This document shows, one piece after another, positions 34,595 to 46,044 of a DNA stretch of 64,000 nt. How positions within the stretch are numbered: the first letter of the stretch is position 1; each line of letters starts with the position of its first letter. Source of the stretch: Glebionis coronaria (Eukaryota > Streptophyta > Magnoliopsida > Asterales > Asteraceae); contig CM046875.1 in the NCBI GenBank assembly GCA_025667525.1, positions 122,316,340 through 122,380,339 on the forward strand. The letters are read 5' to 3'. The notes under the pieces were generated by a model, which had not been told where the DNA came from, searched no databases, and saw only the letters and a list, made by a program, of their open reading frames with translations. The position numbers were made by a program, and so were the translations under genes.

Positions 34595-35352
34595 TTCTTT
34601 GACTACACGAGAGACTATCGATTGACGGTTTTCATTGGCTTTTGGGATCCGTTCACTTTGTGAACGTTATTTTTACGTATCATAAATCAAAAACAAATAA
34701 AAAATCAAAAATATAAAAATATATAAAAACTAAAAAATTAACAAAACAATTCTTTTCCTAAAGAATTGACCAAAAAAATTAAAAAATCCAAAAAGCAATC
34801 TTTTTCCTAAGAGATTGCACCCAAAAAAATATATTATTGGATTCTCTCGGTTTTTATGTACATATAGTATTTTCCAATAAAAACTCATAAATACAAAAAT
34901 ATTTTCCATATATTATCATAAGTACATACGTATACGTATAAGAACAATCAATCTAAATATCTTCCATAAGTATTGCCGAGGCAATACACCGTGTTGAGGG
35001 GCGCTCCGGTCCTTGACACGCGTATCGATCGAACAAAATAAAGCAAGAATAGATAAATACTCTCAATAAGCAATAATTCGAAGAATACGAACATTTAAGT
35101 GAATAGAAAGGCGATGTGCTATAAAATGCCATCTAAGGGTCAATAGGTACTTAAGTGCTTCGCGCCACCTAACCCCCCGTTCACTTGGGAGTATTCTAAG
35201 AAGGAAAGCTTCATTGAGGGTCTTGCACCCAAAGTAGTATTACATATATTGTTACTTTCTTGTGGATATTTAATATCGAAACTCGAAGAGGATAATCTTA
35301 TTCTTTTCAAAGTCACACGAGAGCTTCTCTCTCATTCCTCGTATTGAGTTGC
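34595..35352 (+). other. Leader of element B
   Basis: 758 bp, A-rich with several poly-A runs (34690-34900). It is nearly the same as the leader of A. No coding frame. Confidence 0.7.
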
Positions 35353-38300
35353 ATGCTCACTCGCGGGCGTGCACAAATACCGATTGGTGTACAACCTCTT
35401 CCTCCGAAAAGGAAGAAGAAAAGAAAGAGTAAGACCACCACCGTCCACCAAGCCGATCACGAGAATCGTGCTTTGTCATCACCACAAGGAGCCATGGCTG
35501 TTGATAACCGTACTTTGTTTGAACGTATGCAAACCAACATTCATGGATTTGTTAGTGCCATTAAGATTCCCGACTATCCCGCTAACACATTTGAGCTACA
35601 TACATCTATGATCAATATGGTTGCTGCATCACCTTTCTATGGAAAACAAAATGAGGATCCCCATGCTCATCTTAAGAGATTCCTTTCACTTTGCAATACC
35701 ATTAAGCATAATGGGGTTCCACCGGATGTCATTAGATTGTTGTTAGTATCATTTTCACTAGATGGTAGTGCTAAGCATTGGTTAGACACCCAACCACCCG
35801 ATAGTATCACCACATGGGATGGTTTTACCACTAAGTTTTTGAACAAATTCTTTCCTCCACAAAAGACTATGGCTTTGAGAAATATGATTATGGGCTTTAC
35901 ACAAAAACCTAGTCAATCCTTTGGTGATGCTTGGGAAGAGTATAGTGAGTTGTTGAGGCGATGCCCTAATCATGGAATGGATGATCTAACCCAAATCAAT
36001 ACCTTCTACAATGGCCTCAAACCTCACCACCAAGATTCACTAAATGCTTCCGCGGGAGGGAGTATTCATTTCAAGACATACCAAGAGGCTTTGACCATTA
36101 TTGAGACTAAGGCAATGGTTCAAACAAACGATCCATTTGAAGAAAGAGTTCATGTGATCCAAAATACTTCTAAAACCCCTTGTGAAATCCAAATTCTTCA
36201 AGAGATTCTTCAACAAGTCAAACAAGGACAAGAAATGACTCAAGGCATGATTCAAGATTTTAAGAGCATGACATTGAACAAGTCCTCAAACAATGTGAAT
36301 GCCATCACCATTTCTTGTGTTACTTGTGGAGGCCCTCACTCTTATGAACAATGTGACAAGGTGCAAGGGTATCAAGGGGAATGCTATGCTTACCAAGAGG
36401 AACACCGTGAACACTTCAAGCCTAACATCAATCCAAATAACCTTTCTTACAAATCCCAAAATTACCTTACTCCACCCGGCTTTCCACCCCAACCACCCAC
36501 CCAAATTCCACAAAATCCTCCTCAACTTCTAGCAAGGAATCAAGGGCAAAGACAACCATACCAAGGAAATAATTACAAGGCACCAAATCAATTTCAACCT
36601 CAAGCAAGTACTTTTTATCCACCAAATCAAGGATTTAACTCCCAACCTTTACCTTTCCAACCTCAAGGTTTTCAAGGTTATGTGCCACAAGAGTTAAACA
36701 CAATGGATCTTTTGCAAAAGATGAATCAAGAGAATGAAAAGAAATTCCAAGCTATGGACAAGAAAATGAATGACCAATTCAATAAGCTTTTCATGGCATT
36801 AAATCAAAGACCACAAGGAGCTCTACCTTCCAACACACAAACAAATCCTAGGGCCAATGTCAATGCTATTACAACAAGGAGTGGTACAACAACAAAGGAT
36901 CCTTCACCTCCTAAACCTACTATTGTTCAACCCATTTGTGCTCCTACTTGTGATAAGCCTTCTACTTCTACTCCACCTCCTCAAAGTGCTCCTATTCACT
37001 CAAACACACCTTCTCAATCACCTCATACTTCTCCTTCACCTTCCACACTTCCCAATGAAGAGGCTAACAAAGACAAATCTTCTACTACAACACCTATTCC
37101 ACCTACACCCAAACCCACTCTTCCATACCCTTCAAGGTTGAAAAAGGACAAGTTAAAGAACAAAGATGACATACAAGTGTCCAATTTCTTAAGGATGTTC
37201 AAGCAACTCAATATCAACATATCCTTTGCGCAAGCTCTTGCTTATATGCCAAAGTTTGCTAAGATGTTCAAGGATTTGCTCTCAAACAAAGAAAAATTGG
37301 TTGACTTGCCCAACACATCACTTAATGAAAATTGTTCCGCGGTGTTACTTAAAACCTTACCAACAAAACTTGGAGATCCGGGGCGCTTCTTGATACCTTG
37401 TAATTTTCCCGGTGTTGAAAATTGCATGGCTTTGGCGGATTTAGGGGCAAGCATAAATCTCATGCCTTTATCGGTTTGGAAACAACTCTCTCTTCCCGAG
37501 CTCACCCCCACTAGGATGACTCTTGAACTAGCCAACCGAACCATAGCTCACCCCGTAGGTATAGCGGAAGATGTGTTTGTAGGTGTGGATAAGTTTACCT
37601 TTCCGGCCGACTTTGTAGTGGTCGATTATGACATGGATCCTAGAGTGCCTTTGATTGTTGGTAGACCGTTTTTGAGAACGGGTCGTACCTTGATAGATGT
37701 GGCGGAAGGAGAATTAATTATGAGAGTAGAGGATGAGAAAGTGGTGTTTAAGTTAGGGAAAGTTTGTGATAGAAAAGAGGTTAAGGAGTCTAGACCTTGT
37801 GAGACGATTAATATTGTGGATGTGTTAGATGAAGTGTGTAATGAACACTTTCATGATGCTTGTAAGAATGCTAGTGATGAGATTCCACATGTTGAAACCG
37901 TGGCCTCAATTGCTCCCTCTTTAACACCTTTTGGAGAGAGTGATTTCCTCTTGGAGGAATTTGAGTCCAACTTTCTTGGTAATGATGATTCTCCCATTAA
38001 TTGGGAAGAAGATATTCTTACAATCCAAAAGTTGCTCAATGAGGACCCTATTCCTTCCCCTATTCCACAAGAGATTACCATTGAGGAACCTTCCATAGTG
38101 AAACCTTCCATAGAGAGTCCACCTCCCATTGAACTTAAGGAACTTCCATCCCACTTAGAATATGCTTTCTTAGAAGGAAAAGACCAATTACCGGTGATTA
38201 TTGCTAAGGAATTGAAAGAGGATGAGAAGGAGCAACTTATTGAAGTCCTTAAGAAACATAAGAAAGCTTTAGCATGGAAAATATCCGACATAAGGGGAAT

Positions 38301-41037
38301 TGATCCACATTTTTGTACTCACAAAATCCTTATGGAGGATGATTATAAACCCGCCATTCAAAACCAAAGGAGAGTTAACCCAAAAATTCATGAGGTTATT
38401 AAGAAGGAAGTGATTAAACTCTTAGATGCGGGTATGATTTACCCCATTTCCGACTCTCCATGGGTTAGCCCGGTTCATTGTGTTCCAAAGAAGGGTGGAA
38501 TCACCGTGGTGCCTAATGAGAACAATGAGCTTATTCCTACGAGACTTGTAACCGGTTGGAGAGTTTGCATTGATTATAGAAAACTCAATGAGGCAACTAG
38601 GAAAGACCATTTCCCGCTTCCATTTATGGATCAAATGCTTGAACGCTTAGCGGGAAATGAGTACTATTGTTTTCTTGATGGCTTTTCGGGTTATTTCCAA
38701 ATCCCAATTGACCCTAAGGATCAAGAAAAGACCACATTCACTTGTCCATACGGTACATTTGCTTACAAGAGGATGCCTTTTGGCCTATGTAATGCACCGG
38801 GGACGTTTCAAAGGTGCATAATGGCAATTTTCCATGATATGATAGAGCAAACCATGGAGGTTTTTATGGATGACTTTTCCGTATTTGGGAACTCCTTTAG
38901 CTCGTGTCTCACCAATCTTGAGAGAATGCTTAAGCGTTGTGAGGAAACACGTTTGGTGCTTAATTGGGAGAAATGTCACTTTATGGTAAAAGAGGGAATT
39001 GTTTTAGGACACAAGATATCCAATAAGGGATTAGAAGTTGATCGTGCCAAAATTGATGTGATTGCTAAGCTTCCACCACCCACCTCGGTTAAAGGTGTGA
39101 GGAGTTTCTTAGGTCATGCGGGTTTTTATAGGCGCTTTATACAAGATTTCTCTAAGATAGCTAGACCGATGACTCATCTCTTGGAGAAAGAGGCTCCTTT
39201 CATTTTTGACCAAGCTTGTTTAGAATCTTTTGAGACACTTAAGGAAAAATTGACAAAGGCTCCCGTTTTGGTTTCTCCAAATTGGGAATTACCTTTTGAG
39301 CTTATGTGTGACGCTAGTGATTATGCGGTGGGGGCCGTCTTAGGACAAAGAGTTAATAAGCATTTCCAACCTATACACTATGCGAGTAAAACCATGACCG
39401 GTGCCCAACTTCATTACACTACCACGGAAAAAGAGTTGCTTGCTATAGTATATGCTTTTGAGAAGTTTAGACCATACCTTGTGCTTTCTAAGACCATAGT
39501 GTATACGGATCATTCCGCTCTCAAGTATCTTATGACAAAACAAGATGCTAAGCCTAGGCTTTTGAGATGGGTTTTGTTGCTTCAAGAGTTTAAGATAGAG
39601 ATTCGTGATAAAAAAGGGGCCGAGAATTTAGCGGCGGATCATTTGAGTAGACTTGAGCATCCTTTTCAAGGAGATTTCCCACATCAAGAAATCAATGAAT
39701 CCTTTCCATTAGAGGAGCTCATGTCTATCTCTTCCCAAGAGGATGCCACACCTTGGTTTGCGGATATTGCAAACTATCTTGTGGGCAATGTGCTTATTGA
39801 AGGTCTTACTTACCAACAAAAGAAAAAGTTTCTTAAGGAAGTTAAGTATTACTTTTGGGATGATCCATATCTTTTTAGGCAATGTGCGGACCAAATCATT
39901 AGACGGTGTGTAGATGGGCCCGAAGCATTTAAAATCTTAGAGGCATGTCATAAAGGACCTACGGGTGGACATTTTGGGCCTAACTACACCGCCAAGAAAG
40001 TCTTTGATTCGGGTTACTATTGGCCTTCCATTTACAAGGATGCTCAAGAGATGGTGAAATTTTGTGATGTTTGTCAAAGACAAGGAAAAATTACACAACG
40101 TGATGAGATGCCACAAAATTTTATCCAAGAGTGTGAGATATTTGATGTATGGGGAATAGATTTCATGGGACCTTTTCCATCCTCTAAGGGAAACAAGTAT
40201 ATACTTGTGGCGGTGGATTATGTGTCCAAGTGGGTGGAGGCTAAAGCCTTACCTACTAATGATGCTAGAGTGGTTGTAAAGTTCTTGAAACAATTGTTTG
40301 CTAGATTTGGTGTACCTCGGGCCATCATAAGTGATCGTGGTACGCACTTTTGTAATGATCAATTCACGAGAGTTATGAAGAAATATGGAGTTAATCATAG
40401 ACTTTCTACCGCGTATCACCCTCAAACAAATGGTCAAACCGAGGTCACAAATCGTGGTTTAAAGAGAATTTTAGAGAGAACGGTGGGAGAGCATAGAGCT
40501 TCTTGGTCGGATAAGCTTGATGATGCTTTGTGGGCGTTTAGGACGGCTTTTAAGACACCAATTGGTTGTACTCCTTATAGGCTTGTCTATGGAAAAGCGT
40601 GCCACCTCCCATTTGAGTTAGAACATAAGGCATCTTGGGCTCTCAAGTGGGCTAACTTTGATTTAAACCAAGCCGGTTCACATAGGAAAGATCAAATCAA
40701 TGAGATGGATGAGTTGAGAGCCAATGCCTATGAGAATTCTTTGCTTTACAAGGAAAAGACTAAGAAATTGCATGATGCTAAGATTAAGAATCGTGAGTTC
40801 AAGGTTGGAGAGCCGGTTCTCCTCTTTAACTCAAGATTGAAGCTTTTTGCGGGCAAGCTTAAGTCGAGATGGTCCGGTCCATTCACTATTGCTCAAGTGT
40901 TTCCATATGGAACTCTTGAGTTGTCCCAACCCGATGGTCCAAATTTTAAAGTGAATGGTCACCGTGTTAAGCACTACTTTGGGGAGGACATTTCCGTTGA
41001 AATGGTCCAAGAGGTCCCCATTTTCCCCATGAATTAA
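35353..41037 (+). CDS. Athila-type gag-pol polyprotein, intact
   Basis: 1894 codons from ATG 35353, without stop or frameshift. Three codons upstream (TTG start at 35344) are not a likely plant start. Domain order with rough residues: gag 40-300; CX2CX3HX4C knuckle from C322; Q/P-rich linker; aspartic protease with DLGAS at 696; reverse transcriptase 1000-1200 ([11 protein letters not shown] at 1069, catalytic FMDD at 1171-1174); RNase H with D1320 in MCDAS and the TEKELLA helix; integrase with an HHCC finger from H1533 (CDVCQRQGK) and catalytic D1603, D1661 and E1697, spacing D57D35E. It ends PIFPMN with no chromodomain, which fits Athila/Tat rather than chromoviruses. All catalytic residues I can identify are present. 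The products package, copy and integrate the element RNA; whether the locus is expressed or silenced cannot be read here. Confidence 0.95.
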   Translation: MLTRGRAQIPIGVQPLPPKRKKKRKSKTTTVHQADHENRALSSPQGAMAVDNRTLFERMQTNIHGFVSAIKIPDYPANTFELHTSMINMVAASPFYGKQNEDPHAHLKRFLSLCNTIKHNGVPPDVIRLLLVSFSLDGSAKHWLDTQPPDSITTWDGFTTKFLNKFFPPQKTMALRNMIMGFTQKPSQSFGDAWEEYSELLRRCPNHGMDDLTQINTFYNGLKPHHQDSLNASAGGSIHFKTYQEALTIIETKAMVQTNDPFEERVHVIQNTSKTPCEIQILQEILQQVKQGQEMTQGMIQDFKSMTLNKSSNNVNAITISCVTCGGPHSYEQCDKVQGYQGECYAYQEEHREHFKPNINPNNLSYKSQNYLTPPGFPPQPPTQIPQNPPQLLARNQGQRQPYQGNNYKAPNQFQPQASTFYPPNQGFNSQPLPFQPQGFQGYVPQELNTMDLLQKMNQENEKKFQAMDKKMNDQFNKLFMALNQRPQGALPSNTQTNPRANVNAITTRSGTTTKDPSPPKPTIVQPICAPTCDKPSTSTPPPQSAPIHSNTPSQSPHTSPSPSTLPNEEANKDKSSTTTPIPPTPKPTLPYPSRLKKDKLKNKDDIQVSNFLRMFKQLNINISFAQALAYMPKFAKMFKDLLSNKEKLVDLPNTSLNENCSAVLLKTLPTKLGDPGRFLIPCNFPGVENCMALADLGASINLMPLSVWKQLSLPELTPTRMTLELANRTIAHPVGIAEDVFVGVDKFTFPADFVVVDYDMDPRVPLIVGRPFLRTGRTLIDVAEGELIMRVEDEKVVFKLGKVCDRKEVKESRPCETINIVDVLDEVCNEHFHDACKNASDEIPHVETVASIAPSLTPFGESDFLLEEFESNFLGNDDSPINWEEDILTIQKLLNEDPIPSPIPQEITIEEPSIVKPSIESPPPIELKELPSHLEYAFLEGKDQLPVIIAKELKEDEKEQLIEVLKKHKKALAWKISDIRGIDPHFCTHKILMEDDYKPAIQNQRRVNPKIHEVIKKEVIKLLDAGMIYPISDSPWVSPVHCVPKKGGITVVPNENNELIPTRLVTGWRVCIDYRKLNEATRKDHFPLPFMDQMLERLAGNEYYCFLDGFSGYFQIPIDPKDQEKTTFTCPYGTFAYKRMPFGLCNAPGTFQRCIMAIFHDMIEQTMEVFMDDFSVFGNSFSSCLTNLERMLKRCEETRLVLNWEKCHFMVKEGIVLGHKISNKGLEVDRAKIDVIAKLPPPTSVKGVRSFLGHAGFYRRFIQDFSKIARPMTHLLEKEAPFIFDQACLESFETLKEKLTKAPVLVSPNWELPFELMCDASDYAVGAVLGQRVNKHFQPIHYASKTMTGAQLHYTTTEKELLAIVYAFEKFRPYLVLSKTIVYTDHSALKYLMTKQDAKPRLLRWVLLLQEFKIEIRDKKGAENLAADHLSRLEHPFQGDFPHQEINESFPLEELMSISSQEDATPWFADIANYLVGNVLIEGLTYQQKKKFLKEVKYYFWDDPYLFRQCADQIIRRCVDGPEAFKILEACHKGPTGGHFGPNYTAKKVFDSGYYWPSIYKDAQEMVKFCDVCQRQGKITQRDEMPQNFIQECEIFDVWGIDFMGPFPSSKGNKYILVAVDYVSKWVEAKALPTNDARVVVKFLKQLFARFGVPRAIISDRGTHFCNDQFTRVMKKYGVNHRLSTAYHPQTNGQTEVTNRGLKRILERTVGEHRASWSDKLDDALWAFRTAFKTPIGCTPYRLVYGKACHLPFELEHKASWALKWANFDLNQAGSHRKDQINEMDELRANAYENSLLYKEKTKKLHDAKIKNREFKVGEPVLLFNSRLKLFAGKLKSRWSGPFTIAQVFPYGTLELSQPDGPNFKVNGHRVKHYFGEDISVEMVQEVPIFPMN

Positions 41038-42986
41038 TTCATTGAGGGACGAGTCGAGCTAGAGACTCCTTAACTCAAGCATCGTATAACTAGGTTAGAG
41101 TGTTGTAGGTTAGAAATAAAGGCATAGATTTGGAGATAAGTGTAGGGGAGACCTTCTTTTGTCTTCATGCTTGTTTGTAGGGTTGCTCACTCATCTCATG
41201 CTTTGGAGCTTATGGAGGAGGCCCTTGTATCCGGTTCACTTCGTTACTTTAGTGATTTTTCATTGACACGTTGTGCTTAAACTTGATTTCACTAATAGTA
41301 GTCCTTTCCTTAACTTGGGTTAAGCAAAGTCTATTCATTGTCATAAGTGTAGGGGAGTTCACTTCCATGCTCTTAAACATTGAGGACAATGTTTAGCTTA
41401 AGTGTAGGGGGGTCTTCTATGGAAGTGACCTTACCTAGAACTTGTCATTGTCTTGCATGATAACATGGAAAATTGGATTTTCAACATTTTTCAAATTTTT
41501 GATCTACTTTGGCCAACAAAAATATGCATTGATAATTTTTGCATCATTCATTTTTCATAACACATTTGCATTGTATATATTTCTTCTTTTATTTTTCATC
41601 AAAAATATATAAAAAGAAAATAAAATAAAACATGGTTTTAACAAATTTAGATTTCTTTGACATATTAGGCCCGCCATGGATATTTTGACTCAACCCGAGT
41701 TTGCTTATTTTAGCATTCTCTAGCTAGTATCCTTAACCATGTAGTCCTTCATTGGTCTATTAGGCTAAGCTTCCACCAATTTCATTCTTTGAAATTTTAA
41801 ATTTGTGGAGAATGGGAAATGATAGAGTTGAAGCAAGTGTAAAAGGGCTAGATAGACTTCATGGCAATTACTTGTGGCTAAACCCTTCTCTTCTCTACCT
41901 CTATTTTCTTCGCTTGTATATAATTGTTAATAAATAATCAAGTACGGTTTTAATTGGTTCGTAATCTCTTATGCATTTTTGGCTAATCATTCATGGTTAG
42001 TATGAGTACGTCTTAAGATTCTAAGTTAGCACGTTTTATGTGTACTAGACTTATGTCATGCTCCATATTTAGCGGGTGTTTTTCCTTTTCTTCTTTGCAA
42101 ATTTCTTGGTGAGGAATAAAGAAAAATAAGAGCGGCTTATGAAAAAAAATGAGTGGCTAGAAAAAAAAAAAAAGAAAAGAAAAAAAAAATTAATGCAAGA
42201 CTCCCAAGAGGGGCAGTGTGGTGTTAATTATAGTGACTATTGAGTTCCAATATTACCTTGACGGGTTGCGGGGATTCAATAGATTGCTCCAATCCAATAT
42301 TACCTTGACGGGTTGCGGGGTTGAAGATCCAAAATCTCAAAAAGATGCGGATGTAAATTATTGCGTGAGTTTTATTTTTCTTTCCTTAGCGAGTGTGTAG
42401 TTACTTATGAAAGCATGGCATGAGGATTTTACACATAAGGCGAATGACTTATTACTCTTAATACGGACTTATATTAATTGTGAGCGGTTTTTCAAGTAAT
42501 GGATGAGAAGATTACTTAGGATTAAAACCGTCCTTCCTTATTTTTGGATTTTACACTTCTTATATTTCACGCTTGAATAATGACAAATTTGCTCACAAGC
42601 AATTTGCTCAAATAATAACCGGTTCCACATTTAATTGTCATGAATAAGTTGATGCACTTTTTACTTGTGAATGCAATGATCCCATTTACTAGCTTGGTAT
42701 GGGGAAAGTGAAACTTGAGGGTGATAAGTGTCCATGGTACCCAAGCCCTAATCCAAGTCATTGAGTTCTTTATGAGTTATTTCCATCAAAACCATTTCAA
42801 GAAAAATCAAAAAGATATAGATAAGATTGTATTTTAATCCATTGCATTGTTAAAAGTCAAAATCATGCATCATTTAGTTTAGAGTAGTGTAGATGCATAT
42901 CATATGGCCAAGGTGGATTAATTATGAGGGAAATGTAAATTTTTAAGCCTTGAAAGATAATATTGCATGAGGACATGGCAATGCTC
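41038..42986 (+). other. Noncoding 3' region of element B
   Basis: Two kilobases without an envelope-like gene. Contents: three PPT-like AAGTGTAGGGG motifs (41138, 41345, 41400), an A-rich run with alternating AAAAG (42140-42192), a 27-bp direct repeat (42247-42273 and 42294-42320) and a 60-codon frame over that repeat (42218-42400). The frame is preserved in element A with at least one synonymous difference. Confidence 0.7.
42247..42320 (+). repeat. Two 27-bp direct repeats, period 47
   Basis: Both copies read CCAATATTACC then TTGACGGGTTGCGGGG, separated by 20 bp. The same pair in element A is at 2694-2767. Confidence 0.85.
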
Positions 42987-43001
42987 AAGTGTAGGGGAAT
43001 T
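42987..43001 (+). other. Polypurine tract of element B
   Basis: AAGTGTAGGGGAATT directly before the LTR start at 43002. Confidence 0.85.
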
Positions 43002-46000
43002 TGATATGAGCTTAAACTCATATCCTTTTATCAACAAATAACCCTTAAACATGAAGCAAAATACCCTTTTATATTGTAAAAAGCAGTGTTATGTGGTATG
43101 TTTGTGTTTGTGTGATCTTATGTAGGTAAAAGGATACAATTTCAAGCAAACAAGGAAAAACCAAGCTCAAAAGGATGAAAAAGACAAGGAAGGATCACAA
43201 GTGACAAGTTTTCAAAGCTCAAGGACCTATCTTGACAAGTCTTGAAAGTTGAGGGACTTAAAGTGCAAATACTGCAAAGTCAAGATCCAAGTCAAACCTG
43301 GTCAAACTACAAAGTCAATCAAGTCAAAGGGTCATTTTGTTGAAGAATCAAAGTTGAAGGGCCAAAATTGTCAAAGGAATGAAGTTTCTAGCCTTAAAGA
43401 GAAATCTGCCAAGTTAAGGGGCTTATTCTGCCAATTTTGGAAAGTTAATAAAGATTAATCCATGTCACAAGGAAGAGAACCAATGAGAAGAGAGTAAAGG
43501 GGTCACACGGATCAAGTAATTAATATCCACTACAGCCGTCACAATTAATAACCAAATCCCAACAGTGTGATCCGCAACACTCTTTCTCCACCAATTAAAA
43601 GCTTCCACGTGTCCTTCTCCTTCACAAGAAATATTTTCCAGATCGCGTTTTTGATAGAATGCATTTCAGAAGAAGATCAAAACATCAAAGTTGCTCGTTT
43701 TGAAGAGACGAATCCAATGGTGTTAACCAATTAACATATAAACCATTGGATCAAAAACCCCCAAAAGATGTTCATCACCTTCAAAGTGGGTATGCAGAAT
43801 TCTTCCACGTGTCAAGCAATGATTGGCCTGAACACGTCACATCTCCAACAAACTCTCAAGTCTAGCCTATAAATACACAACTTGTACTTCATTTGTCATG
43901 GTAGCTTAATTTTGAAAACACCTAGTTTCTTAAATTTCCTTTTCACTTTTCCCTCATTCTACCTAACCTCTCAAGAGTTTGACACACTCTTGAGTTGGTT
44001 AATTAGTTTGTTAGCTTGTAACTACCATTTGTAACAGAATTCATAAATAAAATTTCAAATCCAAGTTTTCCCGCCAAATCTTGTTCTTCAATTCCTGCTA
44101 CTTTACTGCTGTTGAGTGATCACATTGTTGCTGTTTGAAGTTTGTTATGATCATACATTGATCATAACTGATTTTGTTGAAGATTTGTTGCTGTTTGATC
44201 AAAAATTCAGTTCATTCCTAGTTTCTGAAGTTTTCATGGCAGAAAGATGATTTGTAGCTGTTTTGGATGTTGAATTGAGTTGATAGCTAGTGATAGGTGG
44301 TGGTATCACTAGGGAAAGAGAGCTCAGCGCTCCTCTTCTACCCAAAGGATCTCTACAATAGGTTTCATGCTTCTGTTTTTAAGTTCCTCTAAACAAGTAC
44401 TTGTATGCTTCATTCTCTAGTGTAAAGTTGATGGCTGCCTGTTTTAATTGATAAGTAGTTGTTGATTGTGTGATTCTAGTGATTTGTAGCTTGATCTTGT
44501 TCACTTGAGTTCAGTTGTGAAGTCTTTGGCTTTATTTCAGTAACTTTTTAGCTAATCACCTTAATTGAAGTTCTAGTTGGTAAACTTGCTTGATTTCAGT
44601 TTCATTAGCCTTCATTTTGATCACTTAAACTAGTTTCCTATAGCTCTTTTATCAGTCTTAATCATAACTCAAAAATCCTTTGTAAAAGTTTGATCATAAT
44701 CAGATAAGGTGTGTTTGGGACTAGTTGTTAATCAGTATTCAAGTGTTGTTAATTGGATTTTAATTGATCATTTGTAGTCCTTAGAAGTTAACAAGTAGTT
44801 TTGAGCCTTTTGTAAGTCAGAATAATAGTCAAAAAGGCAATTGGTTGATAAAAAGTTTGGGTCATACTTGTTTTCAGTTTTAGTTCATAAACTTGCCAAA
44901 TTCAATTAATCATTTCTCCTTCATTACTTGTTCAAATTTGCTCAAACCAGTTTCCAGTCTTAGCTTATAACATAATCTTTCAGTATCTAGGAGGAAATTC
45001 TACAGTTTCAAGAAATAAGCAAGAAAATAGCTTATTAGTTAAGGCCTGAGCAAATTGCATTCTCTGATGTGATTAGCTTACTGTTTTACTAGTTCTAGTA
45101 ATCCACTTCATAAAAGTCCTTATTTTCTTTCACAAATCAGTTTAGAAAGGGTTGAATGTCAAGTTTTGAGATTTTGAGCTTTTTCCAAAATCTGGTCAAC
45201 GTTTGGTCAACATAAGCTCATTTGAGCTTATTTTCAAATATCTGGCTTATTTCTGGATGAAAATTGTTCTAATTTGATTTCCCCTTCCTCAAATCAAGTG
45301 CTTATTCATTTTCTTTACAAAAATCAAGTTGTGGATGTTTGGATTATGCTATAGCTTATTTTGAGCTTATTGATAAGCACTCTTTTGCTTATTTTGAACT
45401 TTTAGCTTATTTCCTTGGACACACGTAGTTGTAATTGGATTTTAGAAGTTTTGCAAGTGATTTCAGCTTATTTGGTTGAGAAATAAGCTCAAACGAGCTT
45501 ATTCTTTCTTAGTACCCGTTTTTACTTAAAAAGTTTAGTTAATTGCATTTTAGTCCCTATAATTCTAATCTGTTTCTAAACCTAGCTAATCTTTCTAATT
45601 TTGTGGAATTTGCAAAAGTTAGTCCCTGGAATTTGTTAGTTGTTAAATTTCAGTTTTAAAGTTTGTTAGTTTGTTAATTTTTGGTTAGTTTGTTAAACTT
45701 TTTTACAAGTTTAGTCCTTTTAGTTAACTGATTTTCATTTTTAGTCCTTGTAACTTTTAGAATTTACATTTCAAGCATTTACATTTCATAGAAATTACAT
45801 TTTCAGTCCTTATAGTTTTATATTTTGCATTTTAATATTCTACTTGAATAAAATTTGGAATTTGCAATTTGTTTTACGTATAAGTAGGTTTATATTTTTC
45901 ATTTTTACTTAGTGTTGTTTGAATTAGCAATAGATTACCAAGCAAGCTTGAACAACCAAAAACAATTATAAATTTGATATTGATTGGACTTTCTATTAGT

Positions 46001-46039
46001 TAAGAACTGAGAAAACGAACTTGCATTATACACATATTA
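43002..46039 (+). repeat. 3' LTR of element B
   Basis: 3038 bp, the same length as the 5' LTR. It ends ...CATATTA and is followed by the target duplication CTATT. Confidence 0.95.
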
Positions 46040-46044
46040 CTATT

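Larger units (their letters stand above)
31540..46039 (+). mobile_element. Complete Athila-type Ty3/gypsy element B (14,500 bp)
   Basis: Two 3038-bp LTRs (31540-34577 and 43002-46039), a PBS for tRNA-Asp, one open gag-pol frame, a 2-kb noncoding 3' region and a PPT. The perfect 5-bp target duplication CTATT is at 31535-31539 and 46040-46044. The LTRs differ at four positions, all transitions (32075/43537, 32850/44312, 32942/44404 and 33621/45083), about 0.13%. All parts expected for autonomous movement except an envelope-like gene appear intact. It lies in the same orientation as element C. Confidence 0.96.

Noticed and set aside
35344..35352. TTG as start of the Athila gag frames (also 7413 in element A)
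   Set aside because: Plants seldom start at TTG; the ATG nine bases downstream aligns with the start in element C.
35353..41037. Integrated pararetrovirus
   Set aside because: An integrase with HHCC and DDE motifs, long LTRs and a target duplication are present; no movement or coat protein of a plant virus.
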